Shown here: piece after piece, positions 25,853 through 34,647 of the stretch
How the letters are laid out: each line of letters begins with the position of its first letter
How positions within the stretch are numbered: the first letter of the stretch is position 1
NCBI GenBank assembly: GCA_045129695.1
Contig: JBGVJZ010000043.1
Coordinates: forward strand, 62,001 to 126,000
DNA: 64,000 nucleotides
Direction of reading: 5' to 3'
From: Eshraghiella sp045129695
GTDB taxonomy: Bacteria; Bacillota; Clostridia; Lachnospirales; Lachnospiraceae
Translations under genes and position numbers: made by a program
The notes under the pieces: model-generated
What the model saw: the letters and a program-made list of their open reading frames with translations, nothing else
Database searches by the model: none
Told to the model about the DNA's origin: nothing

Positions 25853-25888
25853 CCCCGCACAATGGTCTATATACCATTATATGCGGGG
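25853..25888 (-). terminator. Terminator/attenuator-like hairpin overlapping the murA ribosome site
   Basis: CCCCGCA (25853-25859) pairs with TGCGGGG (25882-25888), and AATGGT (25861-25866) with ACCATT (25873-25878). On the minus strand the stem is followed by TTTTCT and then the murA ATG. The only ribosome-site-like bases (GGGG, six from the ATG) are in the stem's 3' arm. Confidence 0.65.
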
Positions 25889-25904
25889 AAAAGCTTTTTA
25901 TTGA

Positions 25905-27098
25905 CTATTCTCTTCCAACAGGCACCGGTACTCTTATCTGCTTTGATACGTTAAGCACTATTCCCATCTCAACCATCAGAAACAATACCGAGGTACCGCC
26001 ATAGCTGATAAACGGAAGGGTAATTCCTGTATTAGGTATTGTATTGGTAACAACTGCAATATTAAGTATTACCTGTATTGAAATATGTGCCATAACACCT
26101 ACCACCAGCATTGAGCCAAATAAATCAGGTGCATTGTTGGCAATGACAATAAATCTCCAGATTAAAATTGCAAACAGCACAATGAGACAGATTCCACCGA
26201 AAAGGCCCAGTTCCTCGCAGACAACAGAAAAAATCATATCATTCTGTGCCTCGGGAATAAATCCAAGTTTCTGAATACTGTTTCCAAGCCCCTTACCAAA
26301 AAAACCACCTGAGCCAATGGCATACAAAGCCTGTAGTGTCTGATAACCTACACTCGATGCATAATTTTCAGGATTACGCCATGCCAGAAGTCGCTTGAAT
26401 CTGAAACCAAATTCAGAGGCATCCGACACAGTATTAAAAAATATTATCAGCAAAGCAGCTACACCTACAATGGCAATTACAGTTACCACAATTATCCATG
26501 TCGGCTTAGGATTGGCGATAATAAGCATTATGTATGTTATTCCTACAATGATTATCGCTGTACTTAAGTTATTGGTAATACCAAAAATCATCAGTGCGGC
26601 TATACCTCCCAGCCCTACAAACATAAAATTATTGCGGGCATTTTTCATTTTCCTGCCACTGTATGCGGTAAATGCTGCAAGTGTTATTATTAAGCCCAGC
26701 TTCATAATTTCCGCAGGCTGTACACTCATTCCGCCTATTCCAATCCATCTTCTTGCACCATTAAGTGTCATTCCAAGCGGTGTCAGTACCAGCAGTATTG
26801 AAATAAGCGAGCCAAGATAAATAACCCATGCAAATTTGTACCATATTTTGTAGTTAATCAATACTGCCGCAAACATAAATATGAGTCCAATCACAGTTGC
26901 CTTCAATTGCTTTTTAAAATAAAACGCCGAATCACCTGCATCCTGAAGACCGCTGTATGAGCTGGTACTGTATACCATTACAAGTCCAAATGCAATCAGG
27001 AACAACACAACAATTAAAAGTGTATAATCAAAAAATTTTCCCTTTTTAGTCAAGGTGGTGGCCTCCCTGTTGCCACCGGCTACTCTTAAGTTCGCCAC
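25905..27098 (-). CDS. ftsW: Peptidoglycan glycosyltransferase FtsW/SpoVE (SEDS family)
   Basis: 397 residues from the GTG at 27098, seven bases after a GGGGTGAT ribosome site that lies over the murD stop; an upstream GTG at 27119 has none. About ten membrane helices. Conserved SEDS blocks: FGLVMVYSTSSY, GARRWIGIGGMSVQPAEIMKL, and the catalytic-loop region with GGFFGKGLGNSIQKLGFIPEAQNDMIFSVVCEELG; ISYGGTSVLFLMVEMGIVLNV closes the protein. It polymerises lipid II at the septum together with a class B PBP (pbpB or spoVD product here). The position after murD matches spoVE of Bacillus; vegetative versus sporulation role cannot be told from sequence. Confidence 0.93.
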   Translation of the reverse strand: MANLRVAGGNREATTLTKKGKFFDYTLLIVVLFLIAFGLVMVYSTSSYSGLQDAGDSAFYFKKQLKATVIGLIFMFAAVLINYKIWYKFAWVIYLGSLISILLVLTPLGMTLNGARRWIGIGGMSVQPAEIMKLGLIITLAAFTAYSGRKMKNARNNFMFVGLGGIAALMIFGITNNLSTAIIIVGITYIMLIIANPKPTWIIVVTVIAIVGVAALLIIFFNTVSDASEFGFRFKRLLAWRNPENYASSVGYQTLQALYAIGSGGFFGKGLGNSIQKLGFIPEAQNDMIFSVVCEELGLFGGICLIVLFAILIWRFIVIANNAPDLFGSMLVVGVMAHISIQVILNIAVVTNTIPNTGITLPFISYGGTSVLFLMVEMGIVLNVSKQIRVPVPVGRE

Positions 27099-27108
27099 TA
27101 TATCACCC

Positions 27109-28461
27109 CTACAATTCACTTACATATTCTTTAAACAGATTTCCCCTCTGTTCATAGTTATCAAACATATCCCAGCTTGCACATGCAGGGGATAATAAAA
27201 CAGCATCTCCAAAAACAGCATTTGATGCACACAGCTCTACTGCTTCCTTAAGCGTCTCAGCCATAATAATATTATTAAAGCCATGCGAAAGGGCTGTATC
27301 CTTAATGCGGCCTGCCGTTGCACCTATTAATACTACAAGCTTGACCGTATCCTTAAACGCCTCAAGGAATTCATCAAATTCAGAATGCTTGTCATAACCG
27401 CCTGCAATAAGAATGGTTGGTCTTGACATTGCTTCAAGTGCTTTAATTGATGAATCAGGGTTAGTTCCCTTTGAATCATTATAGTATACAACCCCATCCT
27501 TTTCACGAACATATTCAATTCTGTGCTCCACACCTTTGAAGGATTTAATTGTATCAACAATAATCTCTGGCGGCACGCCCGCATTAATAGTCATACAGAT
27601 TGCCGCCATGACATTTTCATAATTATGATTGCCAAACAAGTGCATTTCTTCAACACCCATCAAATCTATTCTGTCATTAACTCCATCCGTATAAAATATT
27701 CTTCCGTTATCAAGGTAAGCACCCTTTGGCGGAATGGCTTTTCTGGAAAAATACACAGCATTAGAAATTGTATTACCGAATTTTCTCAAAGTCTCATCAT
27801 CATAATTCAGTACACAGAAGCCGTTGCCTCCCTGATTCTTAGTAATTGATTCCTTAACAGCAATATAGTTCTCCATTGTATAATGCCTGTTAAGGTGATC
27901 AGGAGTAATATTAAGTATTGCCGTTCCAACCGGCTTAAAATCATGAATCGTCTCCAGCTGGAAGCTGCTTATCTCTGCCACTGTAACACTATCATCAGAG
28001 GTGTTAAGAACTTCTCCCGTATAAGACGTACCTATATTGCCCACAACAAAAGTGTTGTGATTGAAATTCTTCATAATCTCTCCCACAAGTGAGGTTGTGG
28101 TAGTCTTACCATTGGTTCCCGTTATGGCATAAACAGTTCCCTTTTCAAAATTATATGCAAGTTCGATTTCACCCCATACCGGCACTCCTGCAGCCTGATA
28201 TCTTAATACAATTTCGCTGTCAATCGGAACGCCTGGACTGATAACCAGTAAATCAGCCTTATCGACCAGTTCCTGCGGCATTTCTCCTATTATAATCCCA
28301 ACATCTGAAACCGGGAGCTTTTTCTCAACATCTGCTACTGTTAATCCGGCATTCCCATCATATAGATATATCTCTGCTCCTGTCCGGGATAAAAGTGTAA
28401 CCGCCCCTATTCCGCTTACACCACTCCCTACAACAACAACCTTCAGTCCCTGCATATCCAT
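27109..28461 (-). CDS. murD: UDP-N-acetylmuramoylalanine--D-glutamate ligase MurD
   Basis: 450 residues. Adds D-glutamate to UDP-MurNAc-L-Ala in the cytosol using ATP. N-terminal Rossmann-type domain (VVVVGSGVSGIGAV), central ATP-binding domain with AITGTNGKTTTTSLVGEIM (P-loop near 112-120), DHLNRH (about 185), and NYENVMAAICM; the C-terminal domain has YNDSKGTNPDSSIKALEA and LLSPACASWDMF. The ATG has an AAGAGG ribosome site. It follows spoVD by 35 bases, where mraY normally sits between them. Confidence 0.96.
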   Translation of the reverse strand: MDMQGLKVVVVGSGVSGIGAVTLLSRTGAEIYLYDGNAGLTVADVEKKLPVSDVGIIIGEMPQELVDKADLLVISPGVPIDSEIVLRYQAAGVPVWGEIELAYNFEKGTVYAITGTNGKTTTTSLVGEIMKNFNHNTFVVGNIGTSYTGEVLNTSDDSVTVAEISSFQLETIHDFKPVGTAILNITPDHLNRHYTMENYIAVKESITKNQGGNGFCVLNYDDETLRKFGNTISNAVYFSRKAIPPKGAYLDNGRIFYTDGVNDRIDLMGVEEMHLFGNHNYENVMAAICMTINAGVPPEIIVDTIKSFKGVEHRIEYVREKDGVVYYNDSKGTNPDSSIKALEAMSRPTILIAGGYDKHSEFDEFLEAFKDTVKLVVLIGATAGRIKDTALSHGFNNIIMAETLKEAVELCASNAVFGDAVLLSPACASWDMFDNYEQRGNLFKEYVSEL

Positions 28462-28496
28462 AAATTTATCCTCTTTTCCATGAATTCTTATCTGCT

Positions 28497-30215
28497 CTAT
28501 GAGTTTTTCTCTATACCCAGATAAGGTAATATATTTTCAAAAACCTCGCGTATAACGGGTGCTGCTATAATTCCACCATAATACATTCCCTCCGGTTCGT
28601 CAATAATACACATTGCTATAACCTGTGGATTGTCGGCCGGTGCAAATCCGATGAAGGATGCAATATATTTGCCGTTGCCTCTCGGCAGCTTCTGTGATGT
28701 AGCAGTCTTGCCGCCTATTGAATATCCCTCAATAGCACAGTTTGAGCCTCCGCCTATACTTACTACTCCTTCCAGCAACTCTTTCATTGTATCACAAGTT
28801 GACCGGGAAATAACATTTTTTTCTAGAGAATATTCAATTTTCTTAATATTTCCTTCATCATCTATATAACTGTCACCAAAATGCGGCGTTACCAGAGTGC
28901 CTCCGTTAACGACACAGCTTACGGCACGCAGTAACTGCAATGGCGTTATCTGAAAAGACTGTCCAAAAGCAATAGTTGCAAGTTCCAGTTCATGTATATC
29001 TTCTATGTCGTGCATTATTGTGGAAGCCTCTCCCGGTAAATCAATTCCTGTTCTTTCCATAAGCCCGAGGATATCCATATAATACATAAATTTCTCAGTT
29101 CCTACCCTCATCCCCCAGGTTATAAAAGCCGGATTACAGGAGTTAAAAAGAGTTTCGGCAAAGGTCTCACTTCCATGTCCTGTTGTTTTGTGGCATCGGA
29201 TTCTTCTGCCGCCCACTGTTATTCCTCCGCTGCAGAAATAGCTGTCATTCAGCGAAATAACACCTGATTCAAAGCCTGCCGTTGCAGTTATTATCTTAAA
29301 GGTTGAACCCGGCTCATATGTATCATTAATTATTGTATTTCTCCATTTCTGGTTCAAAAGCTTCATCCGCTCTTTTTCTTCTATCAGATTTGTATCAATA
29401 TTATCAAGAACAAATGGTTCATTCAAATTATACTCAGGATAATCTACCATTGCATAAATGCTGCCGTCCTGAGGATTCATAACGATTATACTGACTCTTT
29501 TTGCCTGTTTTGCTTCATACGCCTTCATGGCCGCCTGTGTGCAATAGGACTGAATATTATAATCAAGTGTTAGGTACAGATCATTTCCTGCTACCGGCTC
29601 AATTCGCGTTTCAGGCTCAGCCAGTTCCACTCCTGCAGCATCCGTCATTGTAAGAATCATCCCATTAGTACCCGAAAGCACTTCCTCATATTCCACTTCC
29701 AATCCGACAATTCCCTGATTATCCGCCCCCGTAAAGCCTAAAACCTTGGATGCAATGCTGTAATGAGGATATATTCTTTTGCTGTCCTCATCCACCTTAA
29801 CTCCGGCAAGGTTATACTCACGTATTCTGTCACCTGTTTCCTTTGGAACATTGGATTTAACCATTTCTCTTGAGGAAACCTTTTCCACATAGGAACGGAC
29901 CTTTTCTTCTGTCATTGACAATTCCTTTGAAAGGATTTCAACAACGCGGTCAGGCTCTTCTAATTGTGAGTGTACAACAGATACTGTACATACCGTTTCA
30001 TTATCCGCAAGTATGGTTCCGTCGCTGCTGATTATTCTTCCCCGGGGAGCTTTTATTGCTCTCTCCCTTTCATGGAGTGCCTTTGCAGCTATGGATAATT
30101 GCTCTGAATCAAAAATTGCCACATAAGTAAGTCTTACTGTCAGTAAAAGAACAATCGCAAAAACAATCAGTGCACACGCTCTGATTTTTTTGCGATGTAG
30201 TTTCAATGTTTTCAT
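28497..30215 (-). CDS. spoVD: Class B penicillin-binding protein, SpoVD-like
   Basis: 572 residues from the ATG at 30215, nine bases after AAAGG. One N-terminal membrane helix (about 10-30), a PBP dimer domain with RGRIISSDGTILADN, and the transpeptidase domain: active-site SxxK in YEPGSTFKII (near 297), SCN in NSCNPAFITWG, and a third motif read as KTA (GGKTATSQ) instead of KTG. No PASTA repeat is present at the C-terminus, although many SpoVD proteins have one. It is second of two adjacent PBP genes, the position of spoVD after pbpB in Bacillus. A sporulation role is therefore suggested by order, not proven. Confidence 0.88.
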   Translation of the reverse strand: MKTLKLHRKKIRACALIVFAIVLLLTVRLTYVAIFDSEQLSIAAKALHERERAIKAPRGRIISSDGTILADNETVCTVSVVHSQLEEPDRVVEILSKELSMTEEKVRSYVEKVSSREMVKSNVPKETGDRIREYNLAGVKVDEDSKRIYPHYSIASKVLGFTGADNQGIVGLEVEYEEVLSGTNGMILTMTDAAGVELAEPETRIEPVAGNDLYLTLDYNIQSYCTQAAMKAYEAKQAKRVSIIVMNPQDGSIYAMVDYPEYNLNEPFVLDNIDTNLIEEKERMKLLNQKWRNTIINDTYEPGSTFKIITATAGFESGVISLNDSYFCSGGITVGGRRIRCHKTTGHGSETFAETLFNSCNPAFITWGMRVGTEKFMYYMDILGLMERTGIDLPGEASTIMHDIEDIHELELATIAFGQSFQITPLQLLRAVSCVVNGGTLVTPHFGDSYIDDEGNIKKIEYSLEKNVISRSTCDTMKELLEGVVSIGGGSNCAIEGYSIGGKTATSQKLPRGNGKYIASFIGFAPADNPQVIAMCIIDEPEGMYYGGIIAAPVIREVFENILPYLGIEKNS

Positions 30216-30267
30216 AATAAACAACCTTTAAATTTGTTTATTATAATGTATTACAAAATTATCCTGC

Positions 30268-32427
30268 TTATTCCTGTGCGGCCTCGTCATTTTCAGAAGC
30301 AGGGCTTTCGCTCTCCATTGGAATTTCTTCCCCCTCCATTGGAGGAGTTTCGCTTTCCGGAGGAGATTCTTCTTCTGCAGGCGGCACTCCTTCATTAGGA
30401 CTCTCCGGCTCAGTATCCGGTGCATTTTCCGCATTATCAGAACCCTCGGCATCCTCTGAATCTCCGTCAGTTTCATTATTCTCCGGTGTTTCATCACGTC
30501 TTAACATAATCTTCTCACCGTTAATTGCTATAATTCCATCAGAAGATACTTTAAGCTCGCCGTTTTTCTTGTCTTCCTCAGTACTAACATGTACATAAGG
30601 AACATCATACTCCGCATAGTCCTGCCCAACTCCGTAATACGGCATAATCCTGTCCATAATGGCACTCGCTACAATCTGTGCTGCTGTTGATGATGCATAT
30701 TCCGTACAGTTAGGTGAATCAATCACTACATATACCATTATTTCAGGATCTTCCGCAGGTGCGAACGCCATAAATGAAACAACATAATTTTCTTTATCTC
30801 TAGGCTGTTTCTCCGCGGTTCCTGTCTTGCCGCCAATTGAATAGCCTTCTCTGTATAAAAGATATCCTGTTCCGTAATCCACAACGCCTCTTAAATATGA
30901 ACGCATAATCCGGGAGGTTTCTTCCGAAACTGTTCTGCTTACAAGAACAGGCTCAATTTCCTTAATCGTCTCACCGGCACTGTTCTGAATCTCTTTAACC
31001 ACATGCGGCTTATAATAATATCCTCCATTAATAACCGATGCAAAAGCAGATGCCATCTGTACCATTGTCACATTAAGATTCTGACCAAACGCATTAGTTG
31101 CAAGGTCAACATCCATCATATTATCGCCGTCAACAAGAAGTCCTGCTCCCTCGGAAGGCAGGTCAATTTCCGTCTTATCACCAAACTTGAAAGCTCTGAT
31201 ATACCTCGAAAACATTGCTGCTCCCTCTTTCATGCCAATCTGCATAAGTGCATCATTGCAGGACCAGCAAAGGCTCTCTCCAAGGCTTATCTCTCCATGT
31301 CCGTCACCTCCACGGCATGAGATTTTGGCGGAATTATAAACCTCACCGCCATCACATTCATAGGTATCCTCTGAATCAGAAACAGCCTCCTCCAGTGCTG
31401 TTGCAACCGTAAAGGTCTTAAAAACCGAACCCGGCTCATATATTGAAGTAACGCCAAAATTAGACCATATTCCAAACAATGCTTCAAGACGTTCCTCTTC
31501 CGTCATTGCCGACAACTCATCCTCTGAATATACTGATGACATATCACGGGGATTATTCAAATCAAAAGTCGGATAATCACACATTGCAAGAATCTCTGCG
31601 GTATCAGGATCCATAACAATAACCGAGGTACTTGCCGAACCATAAGCATCATTGAAGATTTGTACCTCCTCCTCAATGACATTCTGCGTAAAAATATCTA
31701 TCGTTGATACTATTTTATCTCCATTCTGTTGCTCGATAATTGTTGATTCATAAGCACTGTTATCAATATAGCCGTATTTTCTTCCATCAACACCTGCAAG
31801 ATAATCTTCATAGGAGCTTTCGATTCCAAGCTCTCCGCCATTGGCTTCACTTGCAAATCCTATGACATCTGCCGCAAGAGTATTATATGGATAAATCCGC
31901 TTATATTCCTCCTCAAACCAGATTCCGTTTATCTTGGAATTCTTCTCCTCCATCTCGGCTGTAACAGCTTCTATTTCAGCTTCACTAAGGGATGTAAGAA
32001 GTCTTTTATATGAACTTGGATTCTCTCCATTTGCCTTCTTGGCAGCATTTTCATCAATATAACTGTTAAGTTCCGCCTCATCAATATCAAAATATTTCAG
32101 AATTGCATTTACCGTAGGCTCTCTGTAGGTCGCATCAGATAAAAGCACCTTGGTATCAATAATAAGGTTGTACACCTTGGTACTGTATGCCAGTACAGTT
32201 CCGTTCCTGTCGGTAATATCCCCGCGTCTTGCCGGAATGGTACGGCTGTCATATGTAAAATTATCATATACCGCCTTTGAATAGTCTTCATTCTTCTTAT
32301 AATTAATCCTGAATAAAACAACGGATAATGCAATAAGAAAAACTATGACCGCCAGGAACACAAACAGGAGTTTTTTCTGCATCATAACTGTGAATTTTTT
32401 GTCCTTTTTCTGTTTCTTAACTGTCAT
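30268..32427 (-). CDS. pbpB: Class B penicillin-binding protein, PBP2B/FtsI-like, with acidic tail
   Basis: 719 residues from the ATG at 32427, eight bases after AAGG; an ATG two codons upstream is too near it. Basic end, one membrane helix (about 16-37), dimer domain (TIPARRGDITDRNGTVLAYS), then transpeptidase motifs: SVFK in YEPGSVFKTF (near 341), SCN in WSCNDALMQIG and KTG in GGKTGTAEK. The C-terminal 80 residues are an unusual low-complexity tail of Glu, Pro, Ser and Asp with no PASTA domain. This is the septal transpeptidase partner of FtsW, encoded right after ftsL as expected. Confidence 0.92.
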   Translation of the reverse strand: MTVKKQKKDKKFTVMMQKKLLFVFLAVIVFLIALSVVLFRINYKKNEDYSKAVYDNFTYDSRTIPARRGDITDRNGTVLAYSTKVYNLIIDTKVLLSDATYREPTVNAILKYFDIDEAELNSYIDENAAKKANGENPSSYKRLLTSLSEAEIEAVTAEMEEKNSKINGIWFEEEYKRIYPYNTLAADVIGFASEANGGELGIESSYEDYLAGVDGRKYGYIDNSAYESTIIEQQNGDKIVSTIDIFTQNVIEEEVQIFNDAYGSASTSVIVMDPDTAEILAMCDYPTFDLNNPRDMSSVYSEDELSAMTEEERLEALFGIWSNFGVTSIYEPGSVFKTFTVATALEEAVSDSEDTYECDGGEVYNSAKISCRGGDGHGEISLGESLCWSCNDALMQIGMKEGAAMFSRYIRAFKFGDKTEIDLPSEGAGLLVDGDNMMDVDLATNAFGQNLNVTMVQMASAFASVINGGYYYKPHVVKEIQNSAGETIKEIEPVLVSRTVSEETSRIMRSYLRGVVDYGTGYLLYREGYSIGGKTGTAEKQPRDKENYVVSFMAFAPAEDPEIMVYVVIDSPNCTEYASSTAAQIVASAIMDRIMPYYGVGQDYAEYDVPYVHVSTEEDKKNGELKVSSDGIIAINGEKIMLRRDETPENNETDGDSEDAEGSDNAENAPDTEPESPNEGVPPAEEESPPESETPPMEGEEIPMESESPASENDEAAQE

Positions 32428-32458
32428 AGTCATTACCTTACTCTATATTTCATAAATA

Positions 32459-32971
32459 TTATTTAGCAGCCGGGATATCTGAATACTGGATAACATATTC
32501 GCTTTCTCCGCTCTCATAAGTAACTATATGGTCAGAATCAGCATGTACCATTCCCAAATCATTGGTTGCTATATCATAAATATAATTAAAGTCCACCGAT
32601 GTGTCAATTGCAAGTTGTTTTCTGTCATTATTTTCCTTCAACTCATTAAGCTGCTCCTGAAGCTTTGTAATCTCCTTAGCCTGCTCATTTTTGAGATTAA
32701 CTGTTGAAATATACTGTACGCATGTAAACAGTGTAATTGCAACTGCACTAACAATAAATAATGTATATACACCACCAAATCTGGCTGCTTTTCTCCTGTT
32801 CTCCGCAGCATATTCCTCTCTCTGCTGCTTTCTAAATTCTTCTTTTGTTAATGGTGCTTTCCTTCTTGGAACAATCTCCGGCTCTTCCCTGCGAACCGGT
32901 TCGCTATATTTTCTTGCAGGAGCCTCAGCACCATACACATATTCACTTCTATAATATCTCTTATCTGACAT
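32459..32971 (-). CDS. ftsL: Cell division protein FtsL
   Basis: 170 residues. A long charged cytosolic part (about 1-65, YRSEYVYGAEAPARKYSEPVRREE-like and basic KQQREEYAAENRRKAAR), one membrane helix (about 68-90), then a coiled coil (LKNEQAKEITKLQEQLNELKEN, about 94-115). Bitopic septal protein of the FtsL/DivIC type forming a trimer with FtsB/DivIC and FtsQ. FtsL family sequences are poorly conserved; the identification rests on topology plus position between rsmH and pbpB. It is longer than usual FtsL (about 100-120), mainly in the cytosolic part. Confidence 0.85.
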   Translation of the reverse strand: MSDKRYYRSEYVYGAEAPARKYSEPVRREEPEIVPRRKAPLTKEEFRKQQREEYAAENRRKAARFGGVYTLFIVSAVAITLFTCVQYISTVNLKNEQAKEITKLQEQLNELKENNDRKQLAIDTSVDFNYIYDIATNDLGMVHADSDHIVTYESGESEYVIQYSDIPAAK

Positions 32972-32988
32972 CCTTGTTCACTTTCCTT

Positions 32989-33936
32989 TTATTTACTAAT
33001 TATTCTTTCAAAAATTCTAAGCTTGGAGCTCTTTGCTCTCTTATTCTCCATTAGTTCCTTTTGTCCGGGTACTATAGGTTTACGTGTGATTACACTTCCC
33101 TTTGGCTTATTTCCGCATACACAAACCGGAAATTCCGGAGGGCATGTACAGGTATTAACATTATCTCTGAAACGGTTTTTAACTATTCTGTCTTCTAATG
33201 AGTGGAAGGTAATAATACATAATCTGCCTCTGTCATTCAGAAGATTAATCATATCGTCAATTGAATTTTCAAGGACCTCAAGCTCTCTGTTAAGCTCGAT
33301 TCTTATTGCCTGAAAGGTTTTCTTGGCAGGATGTCCTCCATTAACTCTGAACTTCATTGGAATTGCTGCTTTAATTATCTCTGTAAGTTCACCCGTTGTA
33401 GTAATGCGTTTTACCTGTCTTGCCATTACAATATGCTTGGCAATATTCTTGGCGAACTGCTCTTCTCCATAATCCCTGATAACACGAAACAATTCCATCT
33501 CACTGTAATCATTTACAATATTCTCTGCCGTAATGGTCATTCTCCTGTCCATACGCATGTCCAGCGGAGCATCCTCTTCCTTATATGTAAAACCCCTCTG
33601 TGCCGTATCCAGCTGATATGATGAAACGCCTATATCAAGAAGTATTCCATCGACCTTATTAATATTAAGCTCATTCAATACCTGCTTAATATTGCAATAG
33701 TTGTCTCTGACAATTGTAACTCTGTCCTTAAACGGCTCAAGTCTTCTTCCCGCAGCGGCAATTGCATCCTCATCCTGATCAATTCCTATTAATCTGCCGC
33801 CATCTGTAAGTCTTTCACAGATATGATATGAATGTCCGGCACCACCCAAAGTACCATCAACATAAATACCGTCCGGTTTAATATTTAATCCTTCAATTAC
33901 TTCATCCAAAAGTACGGATTTGTGTACGAACTCCAT
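32989..33936 (-). CDS. rsmH: 16S rRNA (cytosine1402-N4)-methyltransferase RsmH
   Basis: 315 residues. Methylates the N4 of C1402 in the 16S rRNA decoding centre using S-adenosylmethionine. Motifs: HKSVLLDEVIEGL, YVDGTLGGAGHSYHI (SAM-binding), GIDQDEDAI, VDGILLDIGVSSYQLD, RGFTYKEEDAPLDMRMD and ITFHSLEDRIVKNRFRD. The ATG follows GGGGG by eight bases. It starts 11 bases after mraZ and is the invariant second gene of the dcw cluster. Confidence 0.97.
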   Translation of the reverse strand: MEFVHKSVLLDEVIEGLNIKPDGIYVDGTLGGAGHSYHICERLTDGGRLIGIDQDEDAIAAAGRRLEPFKDRVTIVRDNYCNIKQVLNELNINKVDGILLDIGVSSYQLDTAQRGFTYKEEDAPLDMRMDRRMTITAENIVNDYSEMELFRVIRDYGEEQFAKNIAKHIVMARQVKRITTTGELTEIIKAAIPMKFRVNGGHPAKKTFQAIRIELNRELEVLENSIDDMINLLNDRGRLCIITFHSLEDRIVKNRFRDNVNTCTCPPEFPVCVCGNKPKGSVITRKPIVPGQKELMENKRAKSSKLRIFERIISK

Positions 33937-33947
33937 ATAGCCGCCCC

Positions 33948-34385
33948 CTAGATTGAAAATCCTAATGTCTCAAGATTCTTTGCAATGTCATCCATATTAT
34001 CCTCATATGCTCCATTAGCCTCATCCCATCGTTCCTTGCTCCAGATTTCAATCTTGCTGGCAACGCCCACAAGAACCACATCCTTCTCAAGTCCCGCAAA
34101 CTCTCTGAGCACCGAGGGAATAAGTATACGTCCCTGCTTGTCCAGTTCACATTCTGCAGCTCCTGCAAGGAAAAATCTTGTAAACTGTCGTGAATCTCTG
34201 TTGGTAATAGGGAGAGTTGCTAATTTCTCTTCAAAATTCTTCCACTCTGCCTCTGCATATCCGTAAAGACATCCGTCAAGTCCCTTGGTAATTACAAAAG
34301 AATCGCCTAACTTTTCACGAAACTTAGCCGGTATGATAACACGTCCCTTGGCGTCAATCGTATGATTGTACTGACTCATGAACAC
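33948..34385 (-). CDS. mraZ: Transcriptional regulator MraZ
   Basis: 145 residues from the GTG at 34385, which gives MFMSQYNHTIDAKGRVIIPAKF, the standard MraZ opening, and sits eight bases after GAGG; a GTG three codons upstream overlaps that site and the internal ATG at 34379 would drop conserved residues. Two AbrB-like swapped-hairpin modules each contain a DxKGR/DKQGR motif: DAKGRVIIPAKFRE and DKQGRILIPSVLRE. MraZ forms ring-like oligomers and represses the dcw operon by binding boxes at the promoter; five such boxes are seen upstream here. Confidence 0.97.
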   Translation of the reverse strand: MFMSQYNHTIDAKGRVIIPAKFREKLGDSFVITKGLDGCLYGYAEAEWKNFEEKLATLPITNRDSRQFTRFFLAGAAECELDKQGRILIPSVLREFAGLEKDVVLVGVASKIEIWSKERWDEANGAYEDNMDDIAKNLETLGFSI

Positions 34386-34430
34386 TGCTATCACCTCTTT
34401 CTAAATTGCAATCTTTTGGACTTTAAAATT

Positions 34431-34478
34431 CACCACTTCGTTCCACTTTGTCTCACTTTTTCACACTTTTCACCACTG
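34431..34478 (-). promoter_or_regulatory. MraZ operator: five boxes at 10-bp spacing
   Basis: On the minus strand the element reads as five copies of an (A/G)AAGTGN unit plus three bases; the CAC triplets on the plus strand are at 34434, 34444, 34454, 34464 and 34474. This agrees with the published mollicute MraZ box AAAGTGK-N3 repeats and with the 10-bp repeat of the enteric TGGGN boxes. It begins about eight bases after the -10 of the mraZ promoter, so it covers the transcription start. Confidence 0.8.
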
Positions 34479-34486
34479 TATTGATA

Positions 34487-34515
34487 ATTTTAGACTATTT
34501 CAGTGGAAATATCAA
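34487..34515 (-). promoter_or_regulatory. Sigma-A promoter of mraZ (dcw operon)
   Basis: Minus strand TTGATA (34515-34510), 17-base spacer, TAAAAT (34492-34487). The expected start lies at the edge of the MraZ boxes. Leader length to the mraZ GTG is about 95 bases. Confidence 0.75.
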
Positions 34516-34551
34516 GGGAATTTTTAATATTTTTTAAATTTTTTCAAAATG

Positions 34552-34595
34552 CAAAAATACCCGAATTTTCGCACTTTTCTGCAAAAATTCAGGTA
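34552..34595 (-). terminator. Rho-independent terminator of lgt
   Basis: A 16-bp stem (34558-34573 with 34580-34595, two G-U pairs in RNA) around a six-base loop is followed on the minus strand by TTTTTG. It separates lgt from the mraZ promoter. Confidence 0.85.
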
Positions 34596-34647
34596 TTATA
34601 TTAAATACTTCTAAATATTCAGTTATAAGGTGGGAAATGGTGGTGGA

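Noticed and set aside
28497..30215. KTA in place of KTG in the SpoVD-like PBP as a sign of inactivity
   Set aside because: SxxK and SCN are intact, and I recall the same KTATSQ form in Lachnospiraceae homologues, so it is not evidence for loss of function.
34431..34478. Short regular repeats suggesting a CRISPR-like array
   Set aside because: Unit length is 10 bases without spacers and the position at the mraZ start fits the MraZ operator.
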